NCBI GenBank assembly: GCA_951813085.1
Contig: OX638348.1
Location: 1,559,627 to 1,623,626 of the forward strand
Source: an uncultured Opitutaceae bacterium
GTDB taxonomy: Bacteria; Verrucomicrobiota; Verrucomicrobiia; Opitutales; Opitutaceae
DNA length: 64,000 nucleotides
Direction: 5' to 3'
Below are positions 37,301 through 45,261 of the stretch, one piece after another. A program made the position numbers and the translations under genes. Numbering within the stretch: the first letter of the stretch is position 1; each line of letters opens with the position of its first letter. Under the pieces are notes generated by a model. The model saw only the letters and a program-made list of their open reading frames with translations, was not told the DNA's origin and did no database searches.

Positions 37301-37417
37301 ATTGATCCAGAGAATCCACCGGAGCTTCCTCCCGGCGTCACTCCGCGTCAGCTTGCTTCTTGGGCGATGGTTGCGCGCGTGATTCTCAACCTGGATGAAA
37401 CCCTTTCGAAAAGCTAA
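34319..37417 (+). CDS. PSCyt DUF1549/DUF1553 protein
   Basis: The 1032-residue protein starts with a signal peptide (about residues 1-20) and a planctomycete-type cytochrome motif Cys38-Phe-Glu-Cys41-His42 followed by [19 protein letters not shown]. DUF1549 follows ([32 protein letters not shown], and a second CAQCH in [15 protein letters not shown]), then a long middle region with a jelly-roll/coiled segment, and DUF1553 ([26 protein letters not shown]-like, [22 protein letters not shown]). It is exported and haem-binding; the substrate of the family is unknown but it clusters with sulfatases. The next gene, DUF1501, starts 6 bases after its stop. Confidence 0.93.
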   Translation: [1032 protein letters not shown]

Positions 37418-37422
37418 CCGCT

Positions 37423-38844
37423 ATGAACAACGAGATACAAAAGGAAATCGGAACACTACAGTCACGCCGCTGGTTTCTCAGGAACTGCGGCGTGGGGATG
37501 GCAGGCATCGCCTTGAATTCCCTCTTTTCCCAAAACGCGATCGGGTCTACGAGCGCTGGTCCCCTCTCTCCCAAGCCCACCCATTTCGCGCCCACCGCCA
37601 AACGCGTCATCTATATATTTCAGGCCGGCGCGCCCAGCCACATCGATCTATTCGATCACAAGCCAGAGCTGATAAAGCGAAATGGCCAGCTGCCTCCTGC
37701 GGAATTGCTCGAAGGCTACCGGGCTGCGTTCATTCATCCAAATTCCGCGCTGCTTGGAACCAAGTACGAGTTCTCGCGCCACGGCCAGAGCGGTATCGAA
37801 CTGAGCAATCTCCTGCCCCATATCGCGAAGCACGTTGATGACATCTGCTTCGTTAAGTCGATGAATACCGACGCGGTCAATCACGCTCCCGCGCAAATCA
37901 TGCTCAGTACGGGCCACTCAGAATTCGGTCGACCCAGCCTTGGTTCCTGGACCTTATATGGTCTTGGTAGCGAAAGCGATGATCTGCCCGGCTATGTCGT
38001 TCTCAATAGCGCCAAAGGCACGAGTGGCGGCGCTAGCAACTACGGATGCGGTTTCCTTCCCTCTCTCTATGGCGGCGTGCCCTTCAGGAATCAAGGAGAC
38101 CCCATTCTTTACCTTTCAAATCCCAAGGGCTATGACGCCAAGGCGCAGCGATCAGCGCTCGATACGCTCAAACGGCTCAACCAGCAGACTTTAGACGAAC
38201 TAGCGGACCCCGAAACCGCCGCTCGTATCCAAGCTTATGAGACCGCGTATCGTCTGCAATCGAGCGCTCCAGAGCTAATGGACTTAAGCCAAGAGTCGCA
38301 GGCAACCCTCGATGCCTACAACATCAAGGATACCAAGGAAACGAGCTTCGCCCGTAATTGCCTCCTAGCGCGGCGACTCGTCGAACGCGACGTACGCTTC
38401 GTTCAGCTGTTCCACGAAGCTTGGGATCAACACGGAGATCTCGACAAGAACCTCCGCAAGAACTGCAAGCACACGGACCAGCCATTCGCTGCTCTCCTTC
38501 AAGACCTGAAGGATAGGGACATGCTCAAGGACACGCTTATCGTTTGGGGCGGTGAGTTTGGACGCACGCCGATGGCCCAGGGGACGGACGATGGACGCGA
38601 CCACCACAACCGCGCTTTCACGATGATGCTGGCAGGTGGAGGAATCAAAGGCGGCTACGTTCATGGAGCCACCGACGATTTCGGCTTCAATGTAATTGAG
38701 AATCCCGTACACGTTCACGATCTCAATGCTACCTTGCTCCATACGCTCGGTTTCGACCACGAACGTCTTACCTACCGTTTTCAAGGACGAGACTTCCGCC
38801 TAACGGATGTTCATGGGAAAGTGGTCAAGGACATCCTAGCATAG
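37423..38844 (+). CDS. DUF1501 protein with twin-arginine signal
   Basis: The 473-residue protein has a twin-arginine signal (SRRWFLRNCGVGMAGIAL) and the DUF1501 segments VIYIFQAGAPSHIDLFDHKPEL, HAPAQIMLSTGHSEFGRPSLGSW, DVRFVQLFHEAWDQH and LIVWGGEFGRTPMAQ with GRDHHNRAFTMMLAGGG. The fold is alkaline-phosphatase/sulfatase-like; its activity is unknown. With the DUF1549/DUF1553 gene it forms the standard Verrucomicrobia/Planctomycetes pair, here intact. It ends 29 bases before a convergent pseudogene. Confidence 0.93.
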   Translation: MNNEIQKEIGTLQSRRWFLRNCGVGMAGIALNSLFSQNAIGSTSAGPLSPKPTHFAPTAKRVIYIFQAGAPSHIDLFDHKPELIKRNGQLPPAELLEGYRAAFIHPNSALLGTKYEFSRHGQSGIELSNLLPHIAKHVDDICFVKSMNTDAVNHAPAQIMLSTGHSEFGRPSLGSWTLYGLGSESDDLPGYVVLNSAKGTSGGASNYGCGFLPSLYGGVPFRNQGDPILYLSNPKGYDAKAQRSALDTLKRLNQQTLDELADPETAARIQAYETAYRLQSSAPELMDLSQESQATLDAYNIKDTKETSFARNCLLARRLVERDVRFVQLFHEAWDQHGDLDKNLRKNCKHTDQPFAALLQDLKDRDMLKDTLIVWGGEFGRTPMAQGTDDGRDHHNRAFTMMLAGGGIKGGYVHGATDDFGFNVIENPVHVHDLNATLLHTLGFDHERLTYRFQGRDFRLTDVHGKVVKDILA

Positions 38845-38873
38845 ACCCGCAAAACAAGCCTTCCAATCGATTT

Positions 38874-40425
38874 TTAAACCATCCAAGAAGGCAACCAGCT
38901 TACCCAGTAGAGAACATAAAAATTGGTTATTACGCCTCCCAAGCATGCCAGCATAAGATAGGTTTTCATTAGCCAGTGCATAGGCTCTTCTCTTTTAATC
39001 GCGCCAAATAGTTTCCAACAGGCGACTCCAATCAAGATAGGATAGCCCCAACTCAGCGAGTAGCTTAATAATCCGGGAAACGAAAACGTACCTAATGCGG
39101 TGAATGGATCGGACAAGAATGGAAGCAAGACCAATATTGTCAGCAATTGCGACAAGGTTGCGAAGGAAGGCATTAGTCGCGTAGTCCAGTCTTTGTCTTT
39201 CTTCAGCTTACGGATCAAGAACGCGAATCCCGTGAACAATCCGAATAACAATGCAAAAAGCTGCGTACTCACGCAGAGGACGAGCAAGAATAGCTCCAAG
39301 AACACTTTCCATGCAGGAACCCGGACCAGGTTACCATAGCGCATCCGACCCTCTGCATCTTCGAAGAATACATGGGAGGCTATCTTATTGTTATTCGAAT
39401 AAAAAACCGAGCCGCCCGCTGGCTTCAATGTACGGCTCCCGCTACCCAGGCCACTTACTTTGAGGATTCCATCGCTAGCTTCTACACGCGTCACTGCTAG
39501 ACGGAGCTGTAGGAACTGCGTCTGATTTCTTACCGCTGCTGGCCTATAGAATCCAGCGAATCGTTCCAACTCCTCTTCGCTCAGGGCCGCGATCACTGCG
39601 TCCGGGGTTTCAGGGAGCTGGTCCGTAAATACTTCGCGATACGACGGCTCATTTCATCGAGCGCAGAACTGGACTTGTTTATCATCACCGCATATCCAAA
39701 TCCATGATCTGGCAGGTAGCTCAGGTCAGCAAGGTAGCCCATCATTCCACCATTGTGACCTTGCCACCTATATCCGCTCATTGGGCTTCGTGTAGTTATT
39801 CAATCCATACCCAAAATCAAGTCCGGCTTTAGCTGCATAGCCCGTTTCAGGAGATTCCATGCGTCGCAGACTCTCCTCGCTCAATACGCGGCCTTGTTCA
39901 GTGACGCCCCGATTCAAGAAGAACTGGACGAATCTACCCATTTCTTTGGCGGACGCATTGATACTGCCTGAAGGACGCATGATGATATGCCAATAGTCCA
40001 CCGGCTTCTGGTTCGGGCCATTCCCTTGATAGCCGGTCGCCAACAGGGATTCTACTTCGGGGGTCAAGCGGTAATCCGCCGTAGGCATACCAATCGGGTC
40101 GAAAAAAGTGTCCGCAACGAAGTTCTCGAATGTTTTTCCCGTTTTATTCTCAATCACATGAGCTACGATAGGAGGATTCGCATTGCTATAGGACGAGTAG
40201 GTTCCAGGACGCCAACGGCTCTTGCGCGAACTTGGATTGTAGTTGAGAGCGTCGATCAAGTTAATGTCTGGATCCCCTAACGCGTATTCGTTCATGTGCA
40301 AGTCGTCGAAACCTGAAATGTGCTCAAGCAAGTGCGCCAAGGTGATAGGATCCGTTTCCATCCACTTATTCTTAAACGGAATATCGGAGGTATGGTCGCG
40401 AAGCCGATCGCCAAGATGCTGAGCC
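38874..40425 (-). pseudogene. Serine hydrolase (beta-lactamase family) with C-terminal membrane domain, disrupted
   Basis: Pieces of one serine hydrolase: HLGDRLRDHTSDIPF and TDPITLAHLLEHISGFDDLH, SSYSNANPPIVAHVIENKTG (the YSN motif) and RPSGSINASAKEMGRFVQFF, then HNGGMMGYLADLSYLPDHGFG in another frame, then PDAVIAALSEEELERFAGFYRP and a five-helix membrane domain back in the first frame. The frame shifts by +1 near 39770-39780 and by -1 near 39600-39615, and the segment upstream of about 40425, including the SxxK nucleophile motif and the signal peptide, is missing where the IS256-like remnant begins. Natural members are exported penicillin-binding-protein-like esterases. This copy cannot make an active enzyme. 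Confidence 0.88.
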
Positions 40426-41580
40426 TGTAAAATTTTTTGTGTAAATGATTCGAACTGATGTTCTTAAGCGCTAGAGAGAACATCGAATGGAAGACGAGGT
40501 CAGGGAGGAGCTGATCGACCAGCCTCTCGACGGCTATAGCGGCCCGGAGGGCCTGGTAGGCCCCGAAGGGCTTTTAGCAGAGCTGGAGAAGCGGCTGATG
40601 AACCGGGTTCTGGACGCGGAGCTGACCGCTCACCTGGGGCGGGGAAGCATGCCTGGGCCAATGGCGGGAACGTCCGCAGCGGCAAGACGCTTCGCAGCGA
40701 CGACGGGAAGCTTGCGATCGGGGTTCCCCGGGACCGCAAGGGCGAGCTCGAGCCGGCGCCCGCTCCGAAGAGGCAGCGCCGCTTCGACGGCTTCGACGAG
40801 GTGATCGTGAGCCTGCGCTCTCGGGGCCTGGCGGTCCGGGACGTCCAGGAGCGCCTGCTTGGGATGCACAAGGTGGAGGTCGAGCAGTGGCAGTCGCGGC
40901 CGCTGGAGCGGGCGTACCCGATCGTCCACTTCGACGCGACCGTGGCCAAGGCGCGGAGCGAGGGCGAGGTCTCCAACCGGGCGGTCTGCCTGGCCCTGGC
41001 GATAGCGATGGAGGGGCGCAAGGAGGCGCTGGGGATGCGGTCCTCCCGGAGCGAGGGCTCCAAGTTCTGGCTGAACGTCTTCACCGAGCTGAAGAGCCGG
41101 GGCGTATCCGACATCCTGGTATGCTGCATGGACGGCCTGTCCGGCCTGTCCGAGGCCATCGAGACGGTCTACCCGAAGGCCAAAGCGCAGCTGCGCATCG
41201 TGCACATGCCCCGCAGCAGCCTCAAGCGCGTCAGCTGGAAGGAGAACAAGCAGGTTGCCTCAGGGCTGAGGAGCCTCTGCAAGGCCCCGGCAGCCGAGGC
41301 CGCCAAGCTGGCCCTGGACCAGTTCCGGTCCAAGCGCGACGAGCGCTTCCCCGCGATCGGCAGAAGCTGGGAGGCGCATTGGGAGAGCGCGACCCCGCTC
41401 TTCGACTGCCCCGAGGACATCGGCAAGGTCCATATGCGCCGCCAGCGCCGGCGAGCCCCTCAACAGCTCGTCCAGGAAGATCAGCCGCAACCGTAATCTC
41501 TTCCCGACCACGGACTCGCTCTACAGGCTCTTCTACCTGGCGATTCGCAGCATCTCCAGGAAATGGCATAACGAACGCGA
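40420..41580 (+). mobile_element. Degenerate IS256-family element
   Basis: The left edge carries an IS256-like end (TGTAAAATTTTTTGTGTAAA) about 50 bases before a mutator-type transposase starting MEDEVREELIDQ at 40487. The homologous frame is recovered in three phases: GPEGLLAELEKRLMNRVLDAEL, then VRSGKTLRSDDGKLAIGVPRDRKGELEP in a shifted frame, then QWQSRPLERAYPIVHFDATVAK (the first catalytic Asp) from 40801, then SRKISRNRNLFPTTD with FYLAIRSISRKW near 41570. The stretch between KVEVE and QWQSRPLE is missing relative to the family. GC content is visibly higher (about two thirds) than in the neighbouring genes, pointing to acquisition. The right inverted repeat and target duplication are absent. 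The element is not functional. Confidence 0.85.
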
Positions 41581-41582
41581 GC

Positions 41583-41891
41583 GGCCCGTTTCTCTGGATC
41601 AAGAACTTGGGGAAGGCCGACCTATACTTGGCTTTGCTGGTAGGCTTCCTGACCTATGTCATGGCAAATCTAGTACCTGAAATGCCAGAGGCGGCAAAGA
41701 CGCTGATGGTCTTTTTCCAGGTGATCCTATCGATCGTGATCGTTTCTCAAATCGCGTCAGGAGTCGGCCTGTACTGGGCCGCCGGAACGCTCGTAGGCAT
41801 CGTGGATAAATTGCTACTCAGGCTCAGCCTAAAACTGTGGCCGGTCAGTGTGGAGCCATCGCTGCAAAACTCTTCACTTTCACATCGCTAG
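41583..41891 (+). pseudogene. YidC/Oxa1-like membrane insertase C-terminal fragment
   Basis: From GPFLWIKNLGKADLYLALLVG the frame resembles the last three helices of a YidC/Oxa1-type protein: an FLWI start to a periplasmic loop, a helix ending in NLVPEMP, a hydrophobic FFQVILSIVIVSQ helix and a GVGLYWAAGTLVGIVDKLLLR end. The upstream part is replaced by IS256 C-terminal sequence, so the fragment has no start of its own. The last 25 residues look foreign to the family. The assignment rests on about 80 residues and could be another polytopic membrane protein. Confidence 0.55.
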
Positions 41892-41936
41892 ATTGGATTC
41901 GCCTAAAGCGTAAATCACAACTTTGCGTCGATTAGG

Positions 41937-43046
41937 ATGAAGATACGAGTCTCAACATTTTTTCGTACTCTAGCGATCCCTGTCGCATTATTTCCGTACG
42001 CGTATAGCGCGTCCATAGCCTTTACGCTCGAACTGCCAGAAGGCGTCGAGCAACCAGCAAAAGCGATCACCGTTACCCTTGTGATGCGCTCGGAAAACAA
42101 TGCATACGAAACGATTATCGCTGAAAAGGTTTCAACCCTTCCCTTTCACAATGAGTATTCAGATTTACCAAACGGCAACTATTTGATGTTCGCCAGCCTT
42201 CGGACAGGTAAATCCGGAAGCTACGCTAGCGAGGGCGATTTCAGCAAGTCTTCGGGCTTTTCGCTGGGCGAGGATGAACACAAAGCGCTTTCCTTCAGCT
42301 TCCAGCCATTCGACCCCGAGAATTTCAATGGCGATGATACGTTCTCTGGATTCTTGAAGCGCTTTGACGGAAACCCTATGGCGAACGAGGAATTGGACAT
42401 TGTCGTTAGATCCGGAAACTATCGATACAGAGCTGCCGCTGTAACGACTGACGACTCCGGTCGATTTGAAGCCAGTAATCTTTCCAGTGACCACAGATAC
42501 GAACTTTATCAAAGGACGATTAGAATCGGATCAATTGATCTAAGAAGGGACTCTGCTGGCAACTTCACCTATCCACCGGTTGCCGGAGACTCCGCCCCGA
42601 ATGTTACCTTCAAAAAACTAGACGGTTTGATCGACGTGAGCCTATCTGAATTCGCGGGCAAAGTGATCGTATTGGAATTTTGGGCAACTTGGTGCGCTCC
42701 GCGCCAGGAACCAATGGAGAAGTTGAACACCTATCGAGAGCGGTATCCCGAATGGGGCGATCAAGTAGAGCTGATCGCGCTCAGCATCGACAGCGCTACG
42801 AAAGTGTTGGAAAGTCACGTGAAGGAGAAGAATTGGATCAATTTATACCATGGGTGGGCGGGCGAGAAAGCGTCACGAGCGGAGGCCCCCAGTATCTATG
42901 GTGTGACTGGCGTACCCAGCTGCTTCATCATCGATCAGAACGGAATTATTGTGAAGCGGGGTCACCCCGCAACAATGGATGTCGCTCAGATCGTAGATCA
43001 CCTGTTGAAGAGCGAAGCAGAACCTGGGATTTCAAAAACGTACTGA
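41937..43046 (+). CDS. TlpA-like thioredoxin-fold protein with CxxR active site
   Basis: The 369-residue exported protein has a signal peptide (about residues 1-24), an N-terminal beta-rich region of about 200 residues, and a thioredoxin-like domain: AGDSAPNVTFKKLDG, then VIVLEFWATWCAPRQEPMEKL with the first cysteine present but the resolving cysteine replaced by Arg (CGC where TGC is expected), and a cis-proline loop GVTGVPSCFIID. Such a single-cysteine protein cannot cycle as a normal dithiol reductant, though it could bind substrates. The gene is otherwise intact. It follows the YidC-like fragment by 45 bases and lies in the eroded zone. Confidence 0.85.
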   Translation: MKIRVSTFFRTLAIPVALFPYAYSASIAFTLELPEGVEQPAKAITVTLVMRSENNAYETIIAEKVSTLPFHNEYSDLPNGNYLMFASLRTGKSGSYASEGDFSKSSGFSLGEDEHKALSFSFQPFDPENFNGDDTFSGFLKRFDGNPMANEELDIVVRSGNYRYRAAAVTTDDSGRFEASNLSSDHRYELYQRTIRIGSIDLRRDSAGNFTYPPVAGDSAPNVTFKKLDGLIDVSLSEFAGKVIVLEFWATWCAPRQEPMEKLNTYRERYPEWGDQVELIALSIDSATKVLESHVKEKNWINLYHGWAGEKASRAEAPSIYGVTGVPSCFIIDQNGIIVKRGHPATMDVAQIVDHLLKSEAEPGISKTY

Positions 43047-43098
43047 ATCGACAAAACCAGATCCGTGAAACTCCAGCCCACGAAAAAATATACCCCTT

Positions 43099-43397
43099 AT
43101 GAAACGAGTCATTGTAAGATGTAAAGTTAAAGAAGACCAGGCAGCGCAAAATGTCGCTTATATCCAATCCGTATTCGCCGCGCTGAATTCGTCTAGACCA
43201 GATGGATTGCGGTACACATCCTTGACGGTGTTACGTTCATCCATATTGCATCTATTGAAACAGCAGATGGATCAAATCCCCTCGCCGCTCTCGCGGAGTT
43301 CGAAGCGTTCACTGAAGACATTGCGTCACGTTGCGAAGAACCTCCCGTCGCCATGGCAGCTGACACGGTGGGGGCTTATCGAGTCTTTGATGAATAG
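43099..43397 (+). pseudogene. Small monooxygenase-like (ABM-type) protein, frameshifted
   Basis: The frame reads MKRVIVRCKVKEDQAAQNVAYIQSV and FAALNSSRPDGLRYTS, then moves from phase 1 to phase 0 near 43218-43226, where it continues as LDGVTFIHIASIETADGSNPL and ends AADTVGAYRVFDE at TAG 43395-43397. Together these give about 99 residues, the size and pattern of the antibiotic-biosynthesis-monooxygenase-like dimeric alpha/beta-barrel family. The total of 299 bases is one short of a multiple of three, consistent with a single-base deletion. If expressed in the first frame only, the protein would run on into the next gene. Confidence 0.8.
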
Positions 43398-43404
43398 CTC
43401 TAGG

Positions 43405-44025
43405 ATGAGGACCATTTCCTTGTATTCTATAAATCGATATATTTGGCTTGCACTGATCTCCCTGTCCCTAGCCGCCTGCGTTACACCGCCTCTTAAAACG
43501 CAAGGCCACAAGGAGCGATTGGCGGAATCGATCGGCGTGGAGGTAGAAGCAATTAGGTTCATGAACTATTACTACTTCGAAGAAATTCCTGAACCCGAGT
43601 ATTCGGATACGCATTTGGCGGGGCGTCGCGGAATCGTCGCAATTACCGACGACGCGTTTTACTTGATGGATGGAAACCTGAATACAGGTCCCAAGGACTA
43701 TTTCTACAATGTCCCCTTTTCCGATATCACCGGCGCGAGCAACCTCGACGAACAAATACAGATCAAGAATAGAGAAACGCTGATCGCGCTGTATGTCTAC
43801 GATTGGAACGGACTCATTCCGGATGCAGACCGAACTCAAGAACTCTACCAATCGCTCGTTTTTGCGGACGTACAGGGATTCGAAGCGGAGGACACGTACA
43901 CCTTAAACCACATCAGGCCTTCAGACGAATACACTCCTGCATCGACCATGCACTCGAAACAGGAGAATGAGAGCTTTCAAAAGTCGATCACCGATCCGAA
44001 TATGGAAACCTTTCCTTTCCGGTAG
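43405..44025 (+). CDS. Lipoprotein of unknown function
   Basis: The 206-residue product begins with a lipoprotein signal (WLALISLSLAAC, lipobox L-A-A-C) followed by an unrecognised domain with several alpha/beta stretches (GRRGIVAITDDAFYLMDG, FYNVPFSDITGASN, ETLIALYVYDWNGLI). There is no homolog I can name. The start is ATG at 43405, just after the stop of the frameshifted upstream gene; the apparent longer frame starting at 43099 is an artefact of that frameshift. It is probably anchored in the inner leaflet of the outer membrane or in the periplasmic face of the inner membrane. Confidence 0.75.
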   Translation: MRTISLYSINRYIWLALISLSLAACVTPPLKTQGHKERLAESIGVEVEAIRFMNYYYFEEIPEPEYSDTHLAGRRGIVAITDDAFYLMDGNLNTGPKDYFYNVPFSDITGASNLDEQIQIKNRETLIALYVYDWNGLIPDADRTQELYQSLVFADVQGFEAEDTYTLNHIRPSDEYTPASTMHSKQENESFQKSITDPNMETFPFR

Positions 44026-44037
44026 AAACGATTCCTC

Positions 44038-44373
44038 ATGCACGACATCAATTTGGTTCTTGGAATCTCCAATACGTTCTGCGGATTGCTCATAGGCCTA
44101 TTAGCTATCCCATTGATAAAGGAGAAAGTGAAGATGAATAACTGGTACGGCGTACGTTTCGCGAAGTCCTACGAGTCGGAAGAAAACTGGCGCAAGATCA
44201 ATCGGAAAGGCGGCATCTACATGCTCGCATGGTCAATCCCAATTTTCTTGCTCGGACTCAGCTGCTTCGTCCAACCGAAGCTCAAAGGGGCGCTTTTATG
44301 GGTAAATCTATCTGCCCCGTTTTTGATCCTCGGCGCGGTGGTCCAATCCTACGCCTACGCTCGGAAGCTTTGA
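44038..44373 (+). CDS. SdpI-family membrane protein
   Basis: The 111-residue protein has a first hydrophobic helix, a conserved WYGVRFAKSYESEENWRKINRKGG segment given here in parts as NNWYGVRFAKS and ENWRKINRKGG, and two further helices. This central motif (N-x-WYGVR, then WxKxNRxxG) is the hallmark of SdpI/YhfL proteins, the toxin-immunity family of Bacillus; most distant members have unknown roles. It is 12 bases after the lipoprotein gene. Confidence 0.8.
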   Translation: MHDINLVLGISNTFCGLLIGLLAIPLIKEKVKMNNWYGVRFAKSYESEENWRKINRKGGIYMLAWSIPIFLLGLSCFVQPKLKGALLWVNLSAPFLILGAVVQSYAYARKL

Positions 44374-44448
44374 ACAGTTTTTCAACGTCGGAAGCGTTAG
44401 GTACGTGATTGCTTTTTTCACGAACTGAAACGAACGTCTGGGGAGACT

Positions 44449-45165
44449 ATGGCCAAGCAAGGTGAAATCGACTATCTCAAGCAGCTGAGTCCAGAGGGAC
44501 GCGAGTACGCGTTCAATAAGCCCTACTCCGATGAGCGACGGGGCAACTACTTCATGGACCTGGGTACGATGCTGTCCTTGATGCCGCAGCCTCCCGCGCG
44601 TGTATTGGATCTTGGCGCGGGAACAGGATGGTCGAGCGTTCTGTATGCTCAGAACGGCTACGACGTATTGGGTCAAGACATCGCTCCCGACATGATTGAC
44701 CTCGCAAACAAGAACAAGGAGCGGGCGGGTCTAAGTTCGCTCAATTTCATAACAAGCGACTATGAATCGCTCGAACTACATGACGAATTCGATGTAGCGA
44801 TTTTCTACGACAGCCTGCATCATAGCGTTGATGAAAAAAGCGCGCTGCAATGCGCCTACAACGCTCTCAAACCAGGCGGAATACTAATCACTGCAGAACC
44901 CGGCCAGGAACATGGCGCTTCTGAACGCGTTCAAGCCATCGCGGAGAAATACAATGTAACGGAAAAAGGCATGTCTCCGCGTCATATAATAGAGATCGGT
45001 ACCGCCATCGGATTCAGGAAGCCCCAAATCTACAAGCGCCACAAAGCCCCCGAAGAATTAGAAGCTTCCCTCACCTTCCGGAAAATTGAAAAAGCCATCT
45101 TCCGATTCTTTAGGCGCAAACGACAAGTCTTGGATCGTTCAAACTTCGTAGTCCTCACGAAGTGA
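44449..45165 (+). CDS. SAM-dependent methyltransferase
   Basis: Class I methyltransferase fold, 238 residues: motif I VLDLGAGTGWSSVLYAQNG at about residues 47-65, an acidic motif II loop with GQDIAPDMIDLA, FDVAIFYDSLHH (motif IV), and NALKPGGILITAEPG (motif V/VI). The C-terminal 60 residues are basic. The substrate cannot be told from sequence; a small-molecule or lipid substrate is the default expectation for this group. A strong palindrome follows the gene. Confidence 0.86.
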   Translation: MAKQGEIDYLKQLSPEGREYAFNKPYSDERRGNYFMDLGTMLSLMPQPPARVLDLGAGTGWSSVLYAQNGYDVLGQDIAPDMIDLANKNKERAGLSSLNFITSDYESLELHDEFDVAIFYDSLHHSVDEKSALQCAYNALKPGGILITAEPGQEHGASERVQAIAEKYNVTEKGMSPRHIIEIGTAIGFRKPQIYKRHKAPEELEASLTFRKIEKAIFRFFRRKRQVLDRSNFVVLTK

Positions 45166-45210
45166 TTGGAATGTCAGAACAACGCTCCGATACATCAGGA
45201 CTAGATGGAA

Positions 45211-45245
45211 ATTAACAGGATGCGAGCGCAGCGCATCCTGTTAAT
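45211..45245. terminator. Strong 14-bp palindromic bidirectional terminator
   Basis: ATTAACAGGATGCG and CGCATCCTGTTAAT form a perfect 14-bp stem over a 7-base loop (AGCGCAG), between the convergent methyltransferase and pheA ends. AT-rich flanks on each side give short U/A tracts in both directions. Confidence 0.75.
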
Positions 45246-45261
45246 AAATTATACCTCCGAC

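Noticed and set aside
40630-41891. Long frames in several phases over the IS256 region, including a 334-codon plus frame.
   Set aside because: High GC removes stops; only the phases matching transposase or YidC-like sequence carry protein signal.
43099-44025. A single 308-residue protein.
   Set aside because: The first third is a frameshifted ABM-like gene, the middle is nonsense of the wrong frame, and the lipoprotein with its lipobox starts at 43405.
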